Assembly: GCA_016901755.1 (NCBI GenBank)
Contig: JACJKV010000005.1
Coordinates: forward strand, 48,984-112,983
Length of the DNA: 64,000 nucleotides
Direction of reading: 5' to 3'
From: Thomasclavelia spiroformis
Lineage (GTDB): Bacteria > Bacillota_I > Bacilli_A > Erysipelotrichales > Coprobacillaceae
Numbering within the stretch: the first letter of the stretch is position 1; each line of letters starts with the position of its first letter. The translations under genes and the position numbers were made by a program. Shown one piece after another: positions 25,365 through 34,096 of the stretch. Under the pieces are notes generated by a model, which saw only the letters and a program-made list of their open reading frames with translations, searched no databases and was not told the origin of the DNA.

Positions 25365-26223
25365 TTCTATTTATGATAAGAAGCACAGATTAAGTGATAA
25401 AATATTAAATTTACTGATTTATCTGGCAACTTTTTTATCGGTATTTATCTTAGTTGTGATCATTGGATATATTTTGTATCGTGGTATTCCAGCGTTTGAT
25501 TTTTCATACCTGGTAACGACAACGAGTATTTTAGATGATACCGTAGGAATTTTACCTAATATTATCAATACGATTTATATTATTGTTTTAACTTTGCTGA
25601 TTGCTTGTCCAGTTGGTATTGGTGGTGCCATTTATTTAAATGAATATGCCAAAAATAAAAAGTTTGTTGATATTATTTCATTTACAACCGAAATATTATC
25701 AGGGATCCCATCTATTGTTTACGGTTTGTTTGGGATGCTGTTTTTTGGAAATTTATGTGGTTTCAGTTATTCAATCTTAACCGGGTCATTAACATTAGCC
25801 ATCATGATTTTACCAATTATTTCGCGAAATACACAAACAGCTTTAGAAACTGTACCTAAAAGTTATCGAGAAGCGGCATTAGGAATTGGTGCGACCAAAT
25901 GGTATATGATTCGTACTGTTCTGCTTCCTAGCTGTATGCCAGGAATTTTAACAGGTGTTATTTTAGCGATGGGGCGAATTGTGGCTGAATCAGCGGCGCT
26001 GTTATTTACTGCAGGCTCAGTTCATCTGTTGCCTAGCAATTTCTTTAGTCATATTTTATCAAGTGGTGGTACTTTGACAATTGAATTGTATTTACAAATG
26101 GCCAAAGGAAATTATGATGTAGCTTTTGTGATTGCTTTAGTATTGATTATTATTGTTTTAGGTTTAAATTTACTTGCCAAAGTAATCACGAAAAAATTTG
26201 ACGTTCATGAGGTGGATAGATAA
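25357..26223 (+). CDS. pstA: Phosphate ABC transporter permease PstA
   Basis: A 288-residue partner permease with six transmembrane helices and the signatures EILSGIPSIVYGLFGMLFF and REAALGIGATKWYMIRTVLLPSCMPGILTGVILAMGRIVAESAALL. It begins inside the 3' end of pstC after GGGAGA, and its stop is immediately followed by the pstB ATG. Confidence 0.95.
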   Translation: MTNSIYDKKHRLSDKILNLLIYLATFLSVFILVVIIGYILYRGIPAFDFSYLVTTTSILDDTVGILPNIINTIYIIVLTLLIACPVGIGGAIYLNEYAKNKKFVDIISFTTEILSGIPSIVYGLFGMLFFGNLCGFSYSILTGSLTLAIMILPIISRNTQTALETVPKSYREAALGIGATKWYMIRTVLLPSCMPGILTGVILAMGRIVAESAALLFTAGSVHLLPSNFFSHILSSGGTLTIELYLQMAKGNYDVAFVIALVLIIIVLGLNLLAKVITKKFDVHEVDR

Positions 26224-26979
26224 ATGGAAAATAAAATTGAAGCAAAAAATGTCAACTTATATTATGGGACGAAACATGCCTTAAAAGATGTAAGTTTAGA
26301 TATTAAGAAAAATAAGATTACAGCCTTTATTGGACCTTCAGGATGTGGAAAATCAACATTTTTAAAAACCTTAAATCGTATGAATGATTATGTTGATAAC
26401 TGTAAAATTGAAGGTACGATCTTATTAGATGATGAAAATGTTTATGATGAAAAAGTTGATACAACTGTATTGAGAAAAAAAGTTGGAATGGTTTTTCAGC
26501 AGCCCAATCCTTTTCCTATGTCAATTTATGATAATGTTGCCTATGGACCAAGGATTCATGGTATTAAAAATAAAAGACAGCTCGATGAAATTGTTGAAAA
26601 AAGTCTTAAAGCTGCCGCATTATATGATGAAGTCAGTGACCGCCTGCATAGCAGTGCTTTAGGTCTTTCTGGTGGACAGCAGCAGCGTTTATGTATTGCC
26701 AGAGCTTTAGCGGTTGAACCAGAAGTTATTTTATTAGATGAACCGACAAGTGCGTTAGATCCAATTTCAACACTGAAAATTGAAGAACTGTTATTAGAAT
26801 TAAAAGACAAATATACGATTGCTATTGTTACTCATAATATGCAGCAGGCAAGTCGTATTGCGGATTATACTGCGTTTTTTCTGGTGGGAGAAATGATCGA
26901 ATATGGCAAAACCCAGGATATTTTTTCTTTACCACAGGATAAAAGAACAGAAGATTATATTACTGGTAGATTTGGATAG
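26224..26979 (+). CDS. pstB: Phosphate ABC transporter ATPase PstB
   Basis: A 251-residue ATPase energising phosphate import. Walker A is GPSGCGKST (residues 37-45), the Q-loop lies in [15 protein letters not shown], the ABC signature is LSGGQQQRL, Walker B is [13 protein letters not shown], and the H-loop is VTHNMQQA. The start abuts the pstA stop with GAGGTGG upstream. Confidence 0.97.
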   Translation: MENKIEAKNVNLYYGTKHALKDVSLDIKKNKITAFIGPSGCGKSTFLKTLNRMNDYVDNCKIEGTILLDDENVYDEKVDTTVLRKKVGMVFQQPNPFPMSIYDNVAYGPRIHGIKNKRQLDEIVEKSLKAAALYDEVSDRLHSSALGLSGGQQQRLCIARALAVEPEVILLDEPTSALDPISTLKIEELLLELKDKYTIAIVTHNMQQASRIADYTAFFLVGEMIEYGKTQDIFSLPQDKRTEDYITGRFG

Positions 26980-26990
26980 GAGGATATAAC

Positions 26991-27650
26991 GTGTTAAGAA
27001 GTCAATTTGATGATGAATTAAACAATATGCATGTTGATCTGGACAGAATGTGTCATTTGGTCATTCAGGCGATTGAAAACTGTGTAACAGCATTTAAAAA
27101 TCAGGATTTTGATCTGGCAAAAGAAATTATAGAAAATGATAAAGCTATTAATAATGTGGAAAGAGCGATTGAATCAAAGTGTTTAGCTTTAATTCTCAAA
27201 CAGCAGCCCGTTGCTTCTGATCTGCGTGATGTTTCTACAGCATTGAAAGTTGTTACGGATCTGGAAAGAATAGGGGATCAGAGTGCTGATATTGCTGAAC
27301 TGATTCTGGAAATTGATGAACAAAACAGTTTTTTAATGGTGGAACATATTCCTGCCATGGCTGATATTGCTATTAAGATGGTGACAAAAGCCTTAAATGC
27401 TTTTCATGAACATGATGTCATGAAAGCAAAAGAAGTTAAGAAAACTGATCAGGAAATGGATCGTTTGTTTGACAATGTTAAAAATGAACTGATCAAGATC
27501 GTTAAAGAAGATAAAGACAATGTTGATCTGTCAATTCATTTTTTAATGATCGCTAAATATTTTGAAAGAATTGGAGACCATGTTGTCAATATCTGCGAAT
27601 GGATCGAATTCAGTCAGACAGGTCGTTTGAATGATCAAAGACTGATATAA
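26991..27650 (+). CDS. phoU: Phosphate transport system regulator PhoU
   Basis: A 219-residue two-repeat helical protein linking Pst transporter state to the PhoR kinase. Both PhoU repeats are visible, with metal-binding acidic motifs DLERIGDQSADIAE (first) and YFERIGDHVVNICEW (second). Starts with GTG, 9 bases after AGGAGG, immediately behind pstB. Confidence 0.96.
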   Translation: MLRSQFDDELNNMHVDLDRMCHLVIQAIENCVTAFKNQDFDLAKEIIENDKAINNVERAIESKCLALILKQQPVASDLRDVSTALKVVTDLERIGDQSADIAELILEIDEQNSFLMVEHIPAMADIAIKMVTKALNAFHEHDVMKAKEVKKTDQEMDRLFDNVKNELIKIVKEDKDNVDLSIHFLMIAKYFERIGDHVVNICEWIEFSQTGRLNDQRLI

Positions 27651-27664
27651 AAATGATTTCTGAT

Positions 27665-27696
27665 TTTACACAATATTAACATATTCCATGTTAAGA
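27665..27696 (+). promoter_or_regulatory. Second Pho-box-like site before the two-component genes
   Basis: TTTACA (27665-27670) and TTAACA (27676-27681), 11 bases apart, with a weaker TTAAGA at 27691. This suggests a PhoP-responsive promoter in the phoU-phoP gap. Weaker than the site before pstS. Confidence 0.45.
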
Positions 27697-27730
27697 TATG
27701 GTAAGATATTGTCAATTGGAGGGATGATCA

Positions 27731-28429
27731 ATGTGTAAACATATCTATGTCATAGAAGATGACGAAAATATCAGAGAGATTATTAACATTGCCTTAACAA
27801 ATAACGGTTATCGTGTATCGCTGTTTGATAATGCTGTTACAGCTTTAGAAAAACTTAACAAAGAACAGGTTGATCTGGCAATCTTTGATTTGATGCTGCC
27901 ACAAATGTCTGGACTGGATGCAATCAAAAAAATAAGAGAATTTGATATGGAACTGCCTATTTTGATTTTAAGTGCCAAAGACCGTGAAATCGATAAGGTC
28001 AATGGGTTAGACAGTGGCAGCGATGATTATATGACCAAGCCTTTTGGTATCTTAGAACTGCAGGCTCGCGTGAGAACGCTATTAAGAAGAAGACAGGTCA
28101 AAGAACAGGTTATTCATACGCCAACCCTGGAAATCAATAAAAATACCCGTACGGTTTATAAAAATGGTCAAAATATTATTTTTACAAATAAAGAATATAA
28201 ACTGCTGTTATATCTGATTGAAAACAATGATCGTGTGGTTGGGCGTGATGAACTGCTTAACAAAATATGGGGCTATGATTTTATCGGTGAATCAAGAGCT
28301 TTAGACGTTCATATCAGAGCTTTGCGAGCTAAGTTAGATGATGATGGCAATCATTATATCAAGACCATCAGAAGTGTAGGTTATCGTTTTATAGAAGAAG
28401 GAATGGATCATGCAAAAGGCCATATTTAA
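27731..28429 (+). CDS. phoP: Phosphate response regulator (PhoP/PhoB, OmpR family)
   Basis: A 232-residue response regulator. The receiver domain has the acidic pocket EDD (residues 9-11), phospho-acceptor Asp53 in FDLMLPQMSG and the conserved Lys in YMTKPFGILEL. The C-terminal OmpR-type winged helix includes TNKEYKLLLYLIENNDRVVGRDELLNKIWGYDF and HIRALRAKL. It overlaps the kinase gene by 20 bases. Context with pst genes makes phosphate the signal. Confidence 0.94.
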   Translation: MCKHIYVIEDDENIREIINIALTNNGYRVSLFDNAVTALEKLNKEQVDLAIFDLMLPQMSGLDAIKKIREFDMELPILILSAKDREIDKVNGLDSGSDDYMTKPFGILELQARVRTLLRRRQVKEQVIHTPTLEINKNTRTVYKNGQNIIFTNKEYKLLLYLIENNDRVVGRDELLNKIWGYDFIGESRALDVHIRALRAKLDDDGNHYIKTIRSVGYRFIEEGMDHAKGHI

Positions 28430-30092
28430 GTATTTTGCACTGGTACTGGTTGTTACCCTGCTGTTATCTTCAGCAGTGTCAACAGTTATATTATCAGATC
28501 GGATGCTTGAAAATACAAAAAAGAATATGACCTATGCAGTGAAACTGGTTGAATATCATCTGGATTACAGTCAGCCTTTAGATCAGCAGGTCGTTGAATT
28601 AAATGATATGGCTTACGAAGATAATACCCGTTTAACGATCATCGACAAAGAAGGAAATGTCCTGGCAGACAGTGAAAAACAGGACATCGAGGAAAATCAT
28701 TTTACCAGAAGTGAAGTGAAAGAAGCCTTGGAAAATGGAGTGGGCTATGCAACAAGGTATTCTAAAACTTTGAAAAAAAGTCTATTGTATGTAGCTTATT
28801 ATGATAATGAGCATATTGTCAGATTGTCTATTCCTTATAATGGCATTTTTGATAATGTATTTTCTTTATTAGATCCTTTGCTGTTTTCATCGGTTTTTTC
28901 TTTGATCTTTGCTTTGTTTTTTGCCTATAAGTTCTCTAAAACGCTCAATCATCCGCTATCGGATATGAATAATGAAATTATGAAAATGAAAGATAACAGA
29001 ACTTTACATTTTGATAATTATAAGTATGAGGAATTTAATACGATTGCCAACAAACTGAAAGAACAGTCAGGACGTATTCAGGAAACACTGTCTACCTTGA
29101 AACAGGAAAGAAAAAAAATCAACAGTATTCTTGATCAGATGAATGAAGGATTTGTTTTACTGGACAGTCAGGATACTGTTTTGATGTATAATGAAAAGGC
29201 CAAACAGCTTTATCCATCATTTGAATATGGAAAAGCAGTGGGTCAGTTTATTTTTGATTATCAGATCATTGATCAGTTAAGAAAAGTCACTCGTGAACCT
29301 AAGGTTGCTGATATTAAAAAAGATGAAGAAATATATCGCTGTTTTATTTCTAAGGTTGATTATGGGGTTACTTTACTGTTTGTCAATGTGACGGAATCAG
29401 TTAACGGGATGAAAATGAGACAGGAATTTTTCTCTAATGTTTCCCATGAGCTGAAAACACCAATTACTGCAATCAAGGGATATAGTGAATTACTGCAAAC
29501 GGGTATGATCGATAATCAGGAAATCAGAAAGAAATCTTTAGATAAGATTTTAAAAGAAGCCGATCATATGTCTCAGCTGATAGATGATATTTTAATGATT
29601 TCCAGACTGGAAAATAAAGATATCGAAGTTGTTAATCATCCTTTGACATTAAAACCTATTATTGATGAAATTACGGATTCGCTGCAGGTTGAAATGGACC
29701 ATAAAGATATTCACTATAGCGAAAATATAGAAAATACTACTTTCTATGCTAATCATCAGTTTATTTATCATCTCATGAACAATCTGTTAACTAATGCTGT
29801 GAAATATAATAAGGAGCATGGACAGATTCAGGTTGTTTCTTACAGTGATAAGACTGATCTGATCATCGAGGTCAGTGATACTGGAAAAGGTATTGCTTTG
29901 GTTGATCAGGGACGTGTCTTTGAACGCTTTTACCGTTGTGATCATGGCCGCGATAAAGAAACAGGGGGTACTGGATTGGGGCTGTCGATCGTTAAACATA
30001 TTGTTCAGTATTATCAGGGGTATATTGATTTAAAAAGTGAACTGGATAAGGGAACGACCTTTAAAATTATCTTACCATTAATGGATAGCTAG
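28410..30092 (+). CDS. phoR: Phosphate sensor histidine kinase
   Basis: A 560-residue membrane kinase: TM1 (about 5-29), extracytoplasmic sensor (30-150), TM2 (about 155-175), a short HAMP-like linker (175-225), a PAS-like region (235-330), and a HisKA domain with phospho-acceptor His346 in FFSNVSHELKTPITAIKGYSELL. The ATPase domain has the N box LMNNLLTNAVKYN, G1 EVSDTGKGI, F box VFERFYRCD and G2 GGTGLGLSIVKHI. PhoR of B. subtilis has the same order. Confidence 0.93.
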   Translation: MQKAIFKYFALVLVVTLLLSSAVSTVILSDRMLENTKKNMTYAVKLVEYHLDYSQPLDQQVVELNDMAYEDNTRLTIIDKEGNVLADSEKQDIEENHFTRSEVKEALENGVGYATRYSKTLKKSLLYVAYYDNEHIVRLSIPYNGIFDNVFSLLDPLLFSSVFSLIFALFFAYKFSKTLNHPLSDMNNEIMKMKDNRTLHFDNYKYEEFNTIANKLKEQSGRIQETLSTLKQERKKINSILDQMNEGFVLLDSQDTVLMYNEKAKQLYPSFEYGKAVGQFIFDYQIIDQLRKVTREPKVADIKKDEEIYRCFISKVDYGVTLLFVNVTESVNGMKMRQEFFSNVSHELKTPITAIKGYSELLQTGMIDNQEIRKKSLDKILKEADHMSQLIDDILMISRLENKDIEVVNHPLTLKPIIDEITDSLQVEMDHKDIHYSENIENTTFYANHQFIYHLMNNLLTNAVKYNKEHGQIQVVSYSDKTDLIIEVSDTGKGIALVDQGRVFERFYRCDHGRDKETGGTGLGLSIVKHIVQYYQGYIDLKSELDKGTTFKIILPLMDS

Positions 30093-30107
30093 ACTATCCA
30101 TTTTTTT
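30081..30107 (+). terminator. Terminator of the pst-pho locus
   Basis: Stem ATGGATAG / CTATCCAT overlapping the phoR stop codon, then T7. Confidence 0.85.
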
Positions 30108-30111
30108 GTAT

Positions 30112-30138
30112 AAAAAAACTCCTTTTGACAAGGAGTTT
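30112..30138 (-). terminator. Terminator of hom-asd
   Basis: Minus-strand stem AAACTCCTT / AAGGAGTTT with U-run. Confidence 0.85.
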
Positions 30139-30143
30139 ACTGA

Positions 30144-31181
30144 TTATTTTAATAATCCCATTTCAATCATTTTTAAACCGATATCAACTGAGTTGTAGGC
30201 TGCACCTTTCATCAGCTGATCACCAGTGATCCATAAGCTTAATGCATTGTCTTTAGTCAGATCTTTTCTGACACGACCGACATGAGTCAGTTCATCACCA
30301 ATAAAGCTGATTGGCATTGGATAAACCTGATGAGCCAGGTCATCACATAAATCAATTCCTGTACTATGAGCTAATAAATCGAAGACTTTATCGATATCAA
30401 TTGGTTTTTTGGTTTCAATATAAATAGATTCACTGTGTCCTCTTAAAACTGGAACACGTACGCATGTTGCATTCACTTCAATATCTTTATTGAAGATCTT
30501 TTTCGTTTCATTGACCATTTTCATTTCTTCTTTACTGTAGCCGTTAGTCAGATCAAATTTATCAACCTGTGGAATACAGTTGAAGGCAATAGGGAAGTGT
30601 TTTTCATCAGAAGCACATGGCAGCGTTTTAGCAACCGGTTCTTTACCATCAAGAACTTCCTGACTTTGACGATAGAGTTCTTCCATTCCTGCTACCCCAG
30701 CTCCTGATACTGCCTGATATGTTGATACAACGATACGTTCAATATCAAATTCATCATTGATTCTGGTTAAGGCACTGCACATCATGATCGTTGTACAGTT
30801 TGGGCATGAAATAATTCCATGATGATTTTTTAATGCATCACCATTAACTTCTGGTACGACCAGTGGTACATCAGGGTCCATACGGAAATGAGAAGTATTG
30901 TCGATGTTAACACATCCTGCCTTAACGGCATAAGGCATGAATTTTTCTGAAATGCTTCCACCAGCTGACCAGAAAGCGACTTCAACATCTTCAAAACTGT
31001 TTTCAGTCAGTTCTTCAACAATAAATTGATGTCCTTCATATTCTAATTCTTTTCCAGCACTTCTGGCTGAGGCTAATAATTTAATACTTTCAAATGGAAA
31101 ATTGAACTGGAATACACATCTTAACATTTCGCGACCTACGGCTCCAGTTGCACCGACGATAGCAATTTTAAATTTTTTCAT
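30144..31181 (-). CDS. asd: Aspartate-semialdehyde dehydrogenase
   Basis: A 345-residue NADPH-dependent enzyme reducing aspartyl phosphate to the semialdehyde, the branch point to lysine/diaminopimelate and threonine/methionine. N-terminal NADP motif VGATGAVGREML, catalytic Cys129 in SCPNCTTIM, and substrate-binding and histidine regions STYQAVSGAG and VPVLRGHSESIYIET. Second gene of the hom-asd operon, 14 bases after hom. Confidence 0.96.
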   Translation of the reverse strand: MKKFKIAIVGATGAVGREMLRCVFQFNFPFESIKLLASARSAGKELEYEGHQFIVEELTENSFEDVEVAFWSAGGSISEKFMPYAVKAGCVNIDNTSHFRMDPDVPLVVPEVNGDALKNHHGIISCPNCTTIMMCSALTRINDEFDIERIVVSTYQAVSGAGVAGMEELYRQSQEVLDGKEPVAKTLPCASDEKHFPIAFNCIPQVDKFDLTNGYSKEEMKMVNETKKIFNKDIEVNATCVRVPVLRGHSESIYIETKKPIDIDKVFDLLAHSTGIDLCDDLAHQVYPMPISFIGDELTHVGRVRKDLTKDNALSLWITGDQLMKGAAYNSVDIGLKMIEMGLLK

Positions 31182-31195
31182 TGTTTTGTCCCCCT

Positions 31196-32350
31196 CTAAT
31201 CTCTGACTTTAAAAATGATAGCCTGATCCTGATTGATTTTTGCTTTTAAATCAGCTAATTCAATTTCTTCAGTAATATAAATATGATCAGCTTTTTCGGA
31301 ATAGTAGATTTCATATGGAATATCAACCGGCTTATCTACTCTGACATAATATCTTGATAAAGTAATTGGATAAACATGTTTGCAGTCCTGATAGTCGTGT
31401 GACCATTTTTCTACCTGAATAGTTTTCATGATATCTGATACGACAGCTGAAGCAGTAACATAACGTCCGGCTCCTCGACCATAATAGATGATATTGTTAA
31501 CATAATCATTGTCGATTTCAACAACGTTATAAGAATCCATGACATTAGCGATCAGATGTTTCAGATTAACAAGCGTCGCACTGACATCAATGCCTAAACC
31601 ATCTTTTACCGGTTTGGCCTGGGCTATCATTTTAAAACGATAACCTAGTTTTTTAGCATAATCCATATCAGTTTTCGTTACGTGTCTGATTCCAGAAGCC
31701 TGAATTGCATCAAAATCGACATACTGTTTGTAACCATTTTGTGCGAGAATACAGATTTTATGAGCAGCATCGATACCATCAAGGTCTAATGATGGATTGG
31801 CTTCAACATAGCCTAAGCCATCAGCGATACTTAAAGCTTCATCAAAATCCAGATTTTCATTTTCCATCAAAGTCAAAATAAAGTTTGTCGTTCCATTCAG
31901 GATCCCAACGATTTCTTTTGTATTATTGGCAATCAGACTTTCTTTCTGACTGACAAGAACTGGAATCCCGCCCCCCACTGAAGCTTCATAGAAAATATGA
32001 ACGTTATGTTCTTTTGCCATGGTGAAAATTTCTTTACCATGATGAGCAATCAAAGCTTTATTAGCCGTAACGACATGTTTGTTTTGCTGCAAAGCTTCAA
32101 GAATAATATTTTTAGCAATCGTCGTTCCACCAATCAGTTCTACGACAACATCGATTTCATCATCATTGATGACATCGTGATAATCAGCTGTATAAATGAT
32201 ATTTTCAGGAAGATCAACTTTTTCTAATCCACAGCCATATTTCACGGTAACTTCCTGGTGTATTTCTTTTTCTAATCGTTCTTTTTCATTGGTCAGGATC
32301 TCAACGACCCCATAGCCAACGGTTCCCAGGCCAATGACTCCTATTTTCAT
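31196..32350 (-). CDS. hom: Homoserine dehydrogenase
   Basis: A 384-residue enzyme reducing aspartate semialdehyde to homoserine. NAD(P) motif IGVIGLGTVGYGVVEIL, the substrate region YEASVGGGIPVL, GILNGTTNFILTLM and the catalytic lysine region LGYVEANPSLDLDGIDAAHKICILA. It is about 45 residues shorter than the B. subtilis enzyme and appears to lack the full C-terminal ACT domain, so threonine feedback on the protein may be weak; control may rest on the leader upstream. Operon with asd, divergent from thrCB. Confidence 0.95.
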   Translation of the reverse strand: MKIGVIGLGTVGYGVVEILTNEKERLEKEIHQEVTVKYGCGLEKVDLPENIIYTADYHDVINDDEIDVVVELIGGTTIAKNIILEALQQNKHVVTANKALIAHHGKEIFTMAKEHNVHIFYEASVGGGIPVLVSQKESLIANNTKEIVGILNGTTNFILTLMENENLDFDEALSIADGLGYVEANPSLDLDGIDAAHKICILAQNGYKQYVDFDAIQASGIRHVTKTDMDYAKKLGYRFKMIAQAKPVKDGLGIDVSATLVNLKHLIANVMDSYNVVEIDNDYVNNIIYYGRGAGRYVTASAVVSDIMKTIQVEKWSHDYQDCKHVYPITLSRYYVRVDKPVDIPYEIYYSEKADHIYITEEIELADLKAKINQDQAIIFKVRD

Positions 32351-32367
32351 GATATGCCCTCCTTAAT

Positions 32368-32390
32368 AAAAAATAGACCCCGCGGTCTAT
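32368..32390 (-). terminator. Attenuator-type terminator between the hom leader and hom
   Basis: Minus strand: stem ATAGACC / GGTCTAT with a GCGG loop and U6 tail, 17 bases before the hom start and inside its transcript. Confidence 0.85.
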
Positions 32391-32393
32391 AAA

Positions 32394-32462
32394 AGTTTGA
32401 CGCCGTTAATTCATTTAACTTTATTTTTCATACAGTTATATGAATGATCATGGTCAAACCTC
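32394..32462 (-). promoter_or_regulatory. hom leader RNA: ribosome site/anti-site pairing
   Basis: On the minus strand AGGTTTGAC, containing the ribosome site of the leader ORF (complement of 32453-32461), can pair over 9 positions (one G-U) with GTCAAACTT (complement of 32393-32401), which immediately precedes the terminator stem. The layout parallels the car leaders. Confidence 0.45.
32428..32451 (-). CDS. Candidate hom leader peptide (7 residues)
   Basis: ATG at 32451 on the minus strand, seven bases after GAGG, encodes M-I-I-H-I-T-V and stops at TGA. Three of seven residues are Ile and one is Thr, both end products of this pathway. It precedes an intrinsic terminator, as in amino-acid attenuators. 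It is very short, so translation needs experimental proof. Confidence 0.4.
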   Translation of the reverse strand: MIIHITV

Positions 32463-32481
32463 ACTTTCTCTAATTTCGTTT

Positions 32482-32510
32482 ATAATATCATGATTATATA
32501 GGCTAGTCAA
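32482..32510 (-). promoter_or_regulatory. hom-asd promoter
   Basis: Minus strand -35 TTGACT (32505-32510), 17-base spacer, -10 TATTAT (32482-32487), giving a leader of about 125 bases, too short for a typical T-box. Confidence 0.75.
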
Positions 32511-32548
32511 TTTATTATCTTAAATTTCACATATAATTGTATACAATA

Positions 32549-32577
32549 TTGACTTCACTTTTAATATTCAATATAAT
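32549..32577 (+). promoter_or_regulatory. thrC-thrB promoter
   Basis: -35 TTGACT (32549-32554), 17-base spacer, perfect -10 TATAAT (32572-32577); only about 20 bases of untranslated leader. Confidence 0.78.
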
Positions 32578-32602
32578 TAACTCAATTATGGAGGATTTAT
32601 CA

Positions 32603-34087
32603 ATGAAAAAAACATACATAAGTACTAGAAATCTTCAAAAAGAAATCAATTTTTATCAGGCAATCGTACAGGGAATCGGTGATGATGGCGGGTTACTTGT
32701 TCCTCAGTTTGATTTGCCGGTTTTAGATCTTAATAAATTATTAAAATGTAACTATGTTGATCTCGCCAGTGAAATCATTTCGGTTTTTGTTCCAGAAGAT
32801 GGAAAACAGCTGATTCATGAAGCTTGCCAGCATGCATATGGTGAAGGTCTGTTTGTACCAGGTGTCGTGCCAGTAAAAAAAGCAGGTGATGTTTATATTG
32901 CTGAACTGTTCCATGGACAGACGGCAGCATTTAAAGATATGGCATTATCTTTATTACCTTATTTAATGACTTTATCATTAAAACAGCTTGACGAAGACCG
33001 TCTGATCATGATTCTGGCAGCAACCAGTGGGGATACTGGAAAAGCAGCTTTAGAAGGGTTTAAAAATGTTCCTGGAACATGTATTAAAGTTTTTTATCCT
33101 TTGGATGGAGTAAGTGCTATTCAGCAGCAGCAGATGGTTTCACAGGAAGGAAACAATGTAAAGGTCATTGGTATTAAAGGTAACTTTGATGATGCACAAA
33201 GTGCTGTCAAAGTCGCTTTTGGTGATGAAACACTGAAAAAAGTATGTCAGGAACATCATGTTTTTCTATCATCAGCGAATTCAATCAATATTGGTCGTCT
33301 GATTCCACAGATCGTTTATTATTTCCACAGCTATTTTGAGCTGGTGAGAAATCAGGAAATTAAAATGGATGATAAGATCAATTTCTGTGTGCCAAGCGGT
33401 AATTTTGGTAACTGTCTGGCAGGTTGGCTGGCAAAAAACATGGGATTGCCAGTAAATAAATTTATCGCGGCATCTAATAAAAATAATATTTTAACTGATT
33501 TCTTTACAACTGGGCAATATGATGCTAATCGTGAATTTTATAAAACCAATGCGCCAGCGATGGATATCCTTGTTTCCAGCAACTTAGAAAGACTGGTATG
33601 GTATATGACTGGTAAAGATGGTAAAAAAGTCAGTGAATATATGCAGCAGTTAAAAGACAATGGTGTCTATAAAGTTGATGATGAAACTTTTGCCCGAATC
33701 AAAAATGAGTTTGCGGCAGGTTATTTAACAGAAAAGCAGGTATTGTCAACGATCAAAGAATGTTATGAAAAAACACACTACGTTTTAGATACACATACTG
33801 CCTGTGGTTATGGTGTATTAAAACAGTACCAGCAACAAACTGGTGATCTGACAAAAACGGTCATTCTGTCAACCGCATCACCATATAAATTCCCTGAATC
33901 AGTTTACAAAGCATTGTTCGATCAAGAACAGGATGTTTATGAAGCTATCGAACAGCTGAATTTAAAAACTGGTGTACCGGTTGCTAAACCATTAGTGGGA
34001 ATTAAAGATAAAGAAGTTTTACATAAAACTCATATTGATAAAACTGAAATCATAGATTTTATTAAATCAGAAATTGAAGCGATCTAG
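32603..34087 (+). CDS. thrC: Threonine synthase
   Basis: A 494-residue PLP enzyme converting phosphohomoserine to threonine, of the longer (E. coli/yeast-like) class. MKKTYISTRN at the start; PLP-anchoring Lys in ELFHGQTAAFKDMALSLLP; LAATSGDTGKAALEGF; VPSGNFGNCLAGWLAKNMGLP. ATG 32603 is 8 bases after GGAGG; an in-frame ATG at 32537 lies upstream of the promoter and is excluded. Nine bases before thrB. Confidence 0.95.
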   Translation: MKKTYISTRNLQKEINFYQAIVQGIGDDGGLLVPQFDLPVLDLNKLLKCNYVDLASEIISVFVPEDGKQLIHEACQHAYGEGLFVPGVVPVKKAGDVYIAELFHGQTAAFKDMALSLLPYLMTLSLKQLDEDRLIMILAATSGDTGKAALEGFKNVPGTCIKVFYPLDGVSAIQQQQMVSQEGNNVKVIGIKGNFDDAQSAVKVAFGDETLKKVCQEHHVFLSSANSINIGRLIPQIVYYFHSYFELVRNQEIKMDDKINFCVPSGNFGNCLAGWLAKNMGLPVNKFIAASNKNNILTDFFTTGQYDANREFYKTNAPAMDILVSSNLERLVWYMTGKDGKKVSEYMQQLKDNGVYKVDDETFARIKNEFAAGYLTEKQVLSTIKECYEKTHYVLDTHTACGYGVLKQYQQQTGDLTKTVILSTASPYKFPESVYKALFDQEQDVYEAIEQLNLKTGVPVAKPLVGIKDKEVLHKTHIDKTEIIDFIKSEIEAI

Positions 34088-34096
34088 GAGGCTTGT

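Noticed and set aside
32351..32480. A T-box leader before hom
   Set aside because: The leader is only about 125 bases and no T-box sequence or long specifier stem was found.
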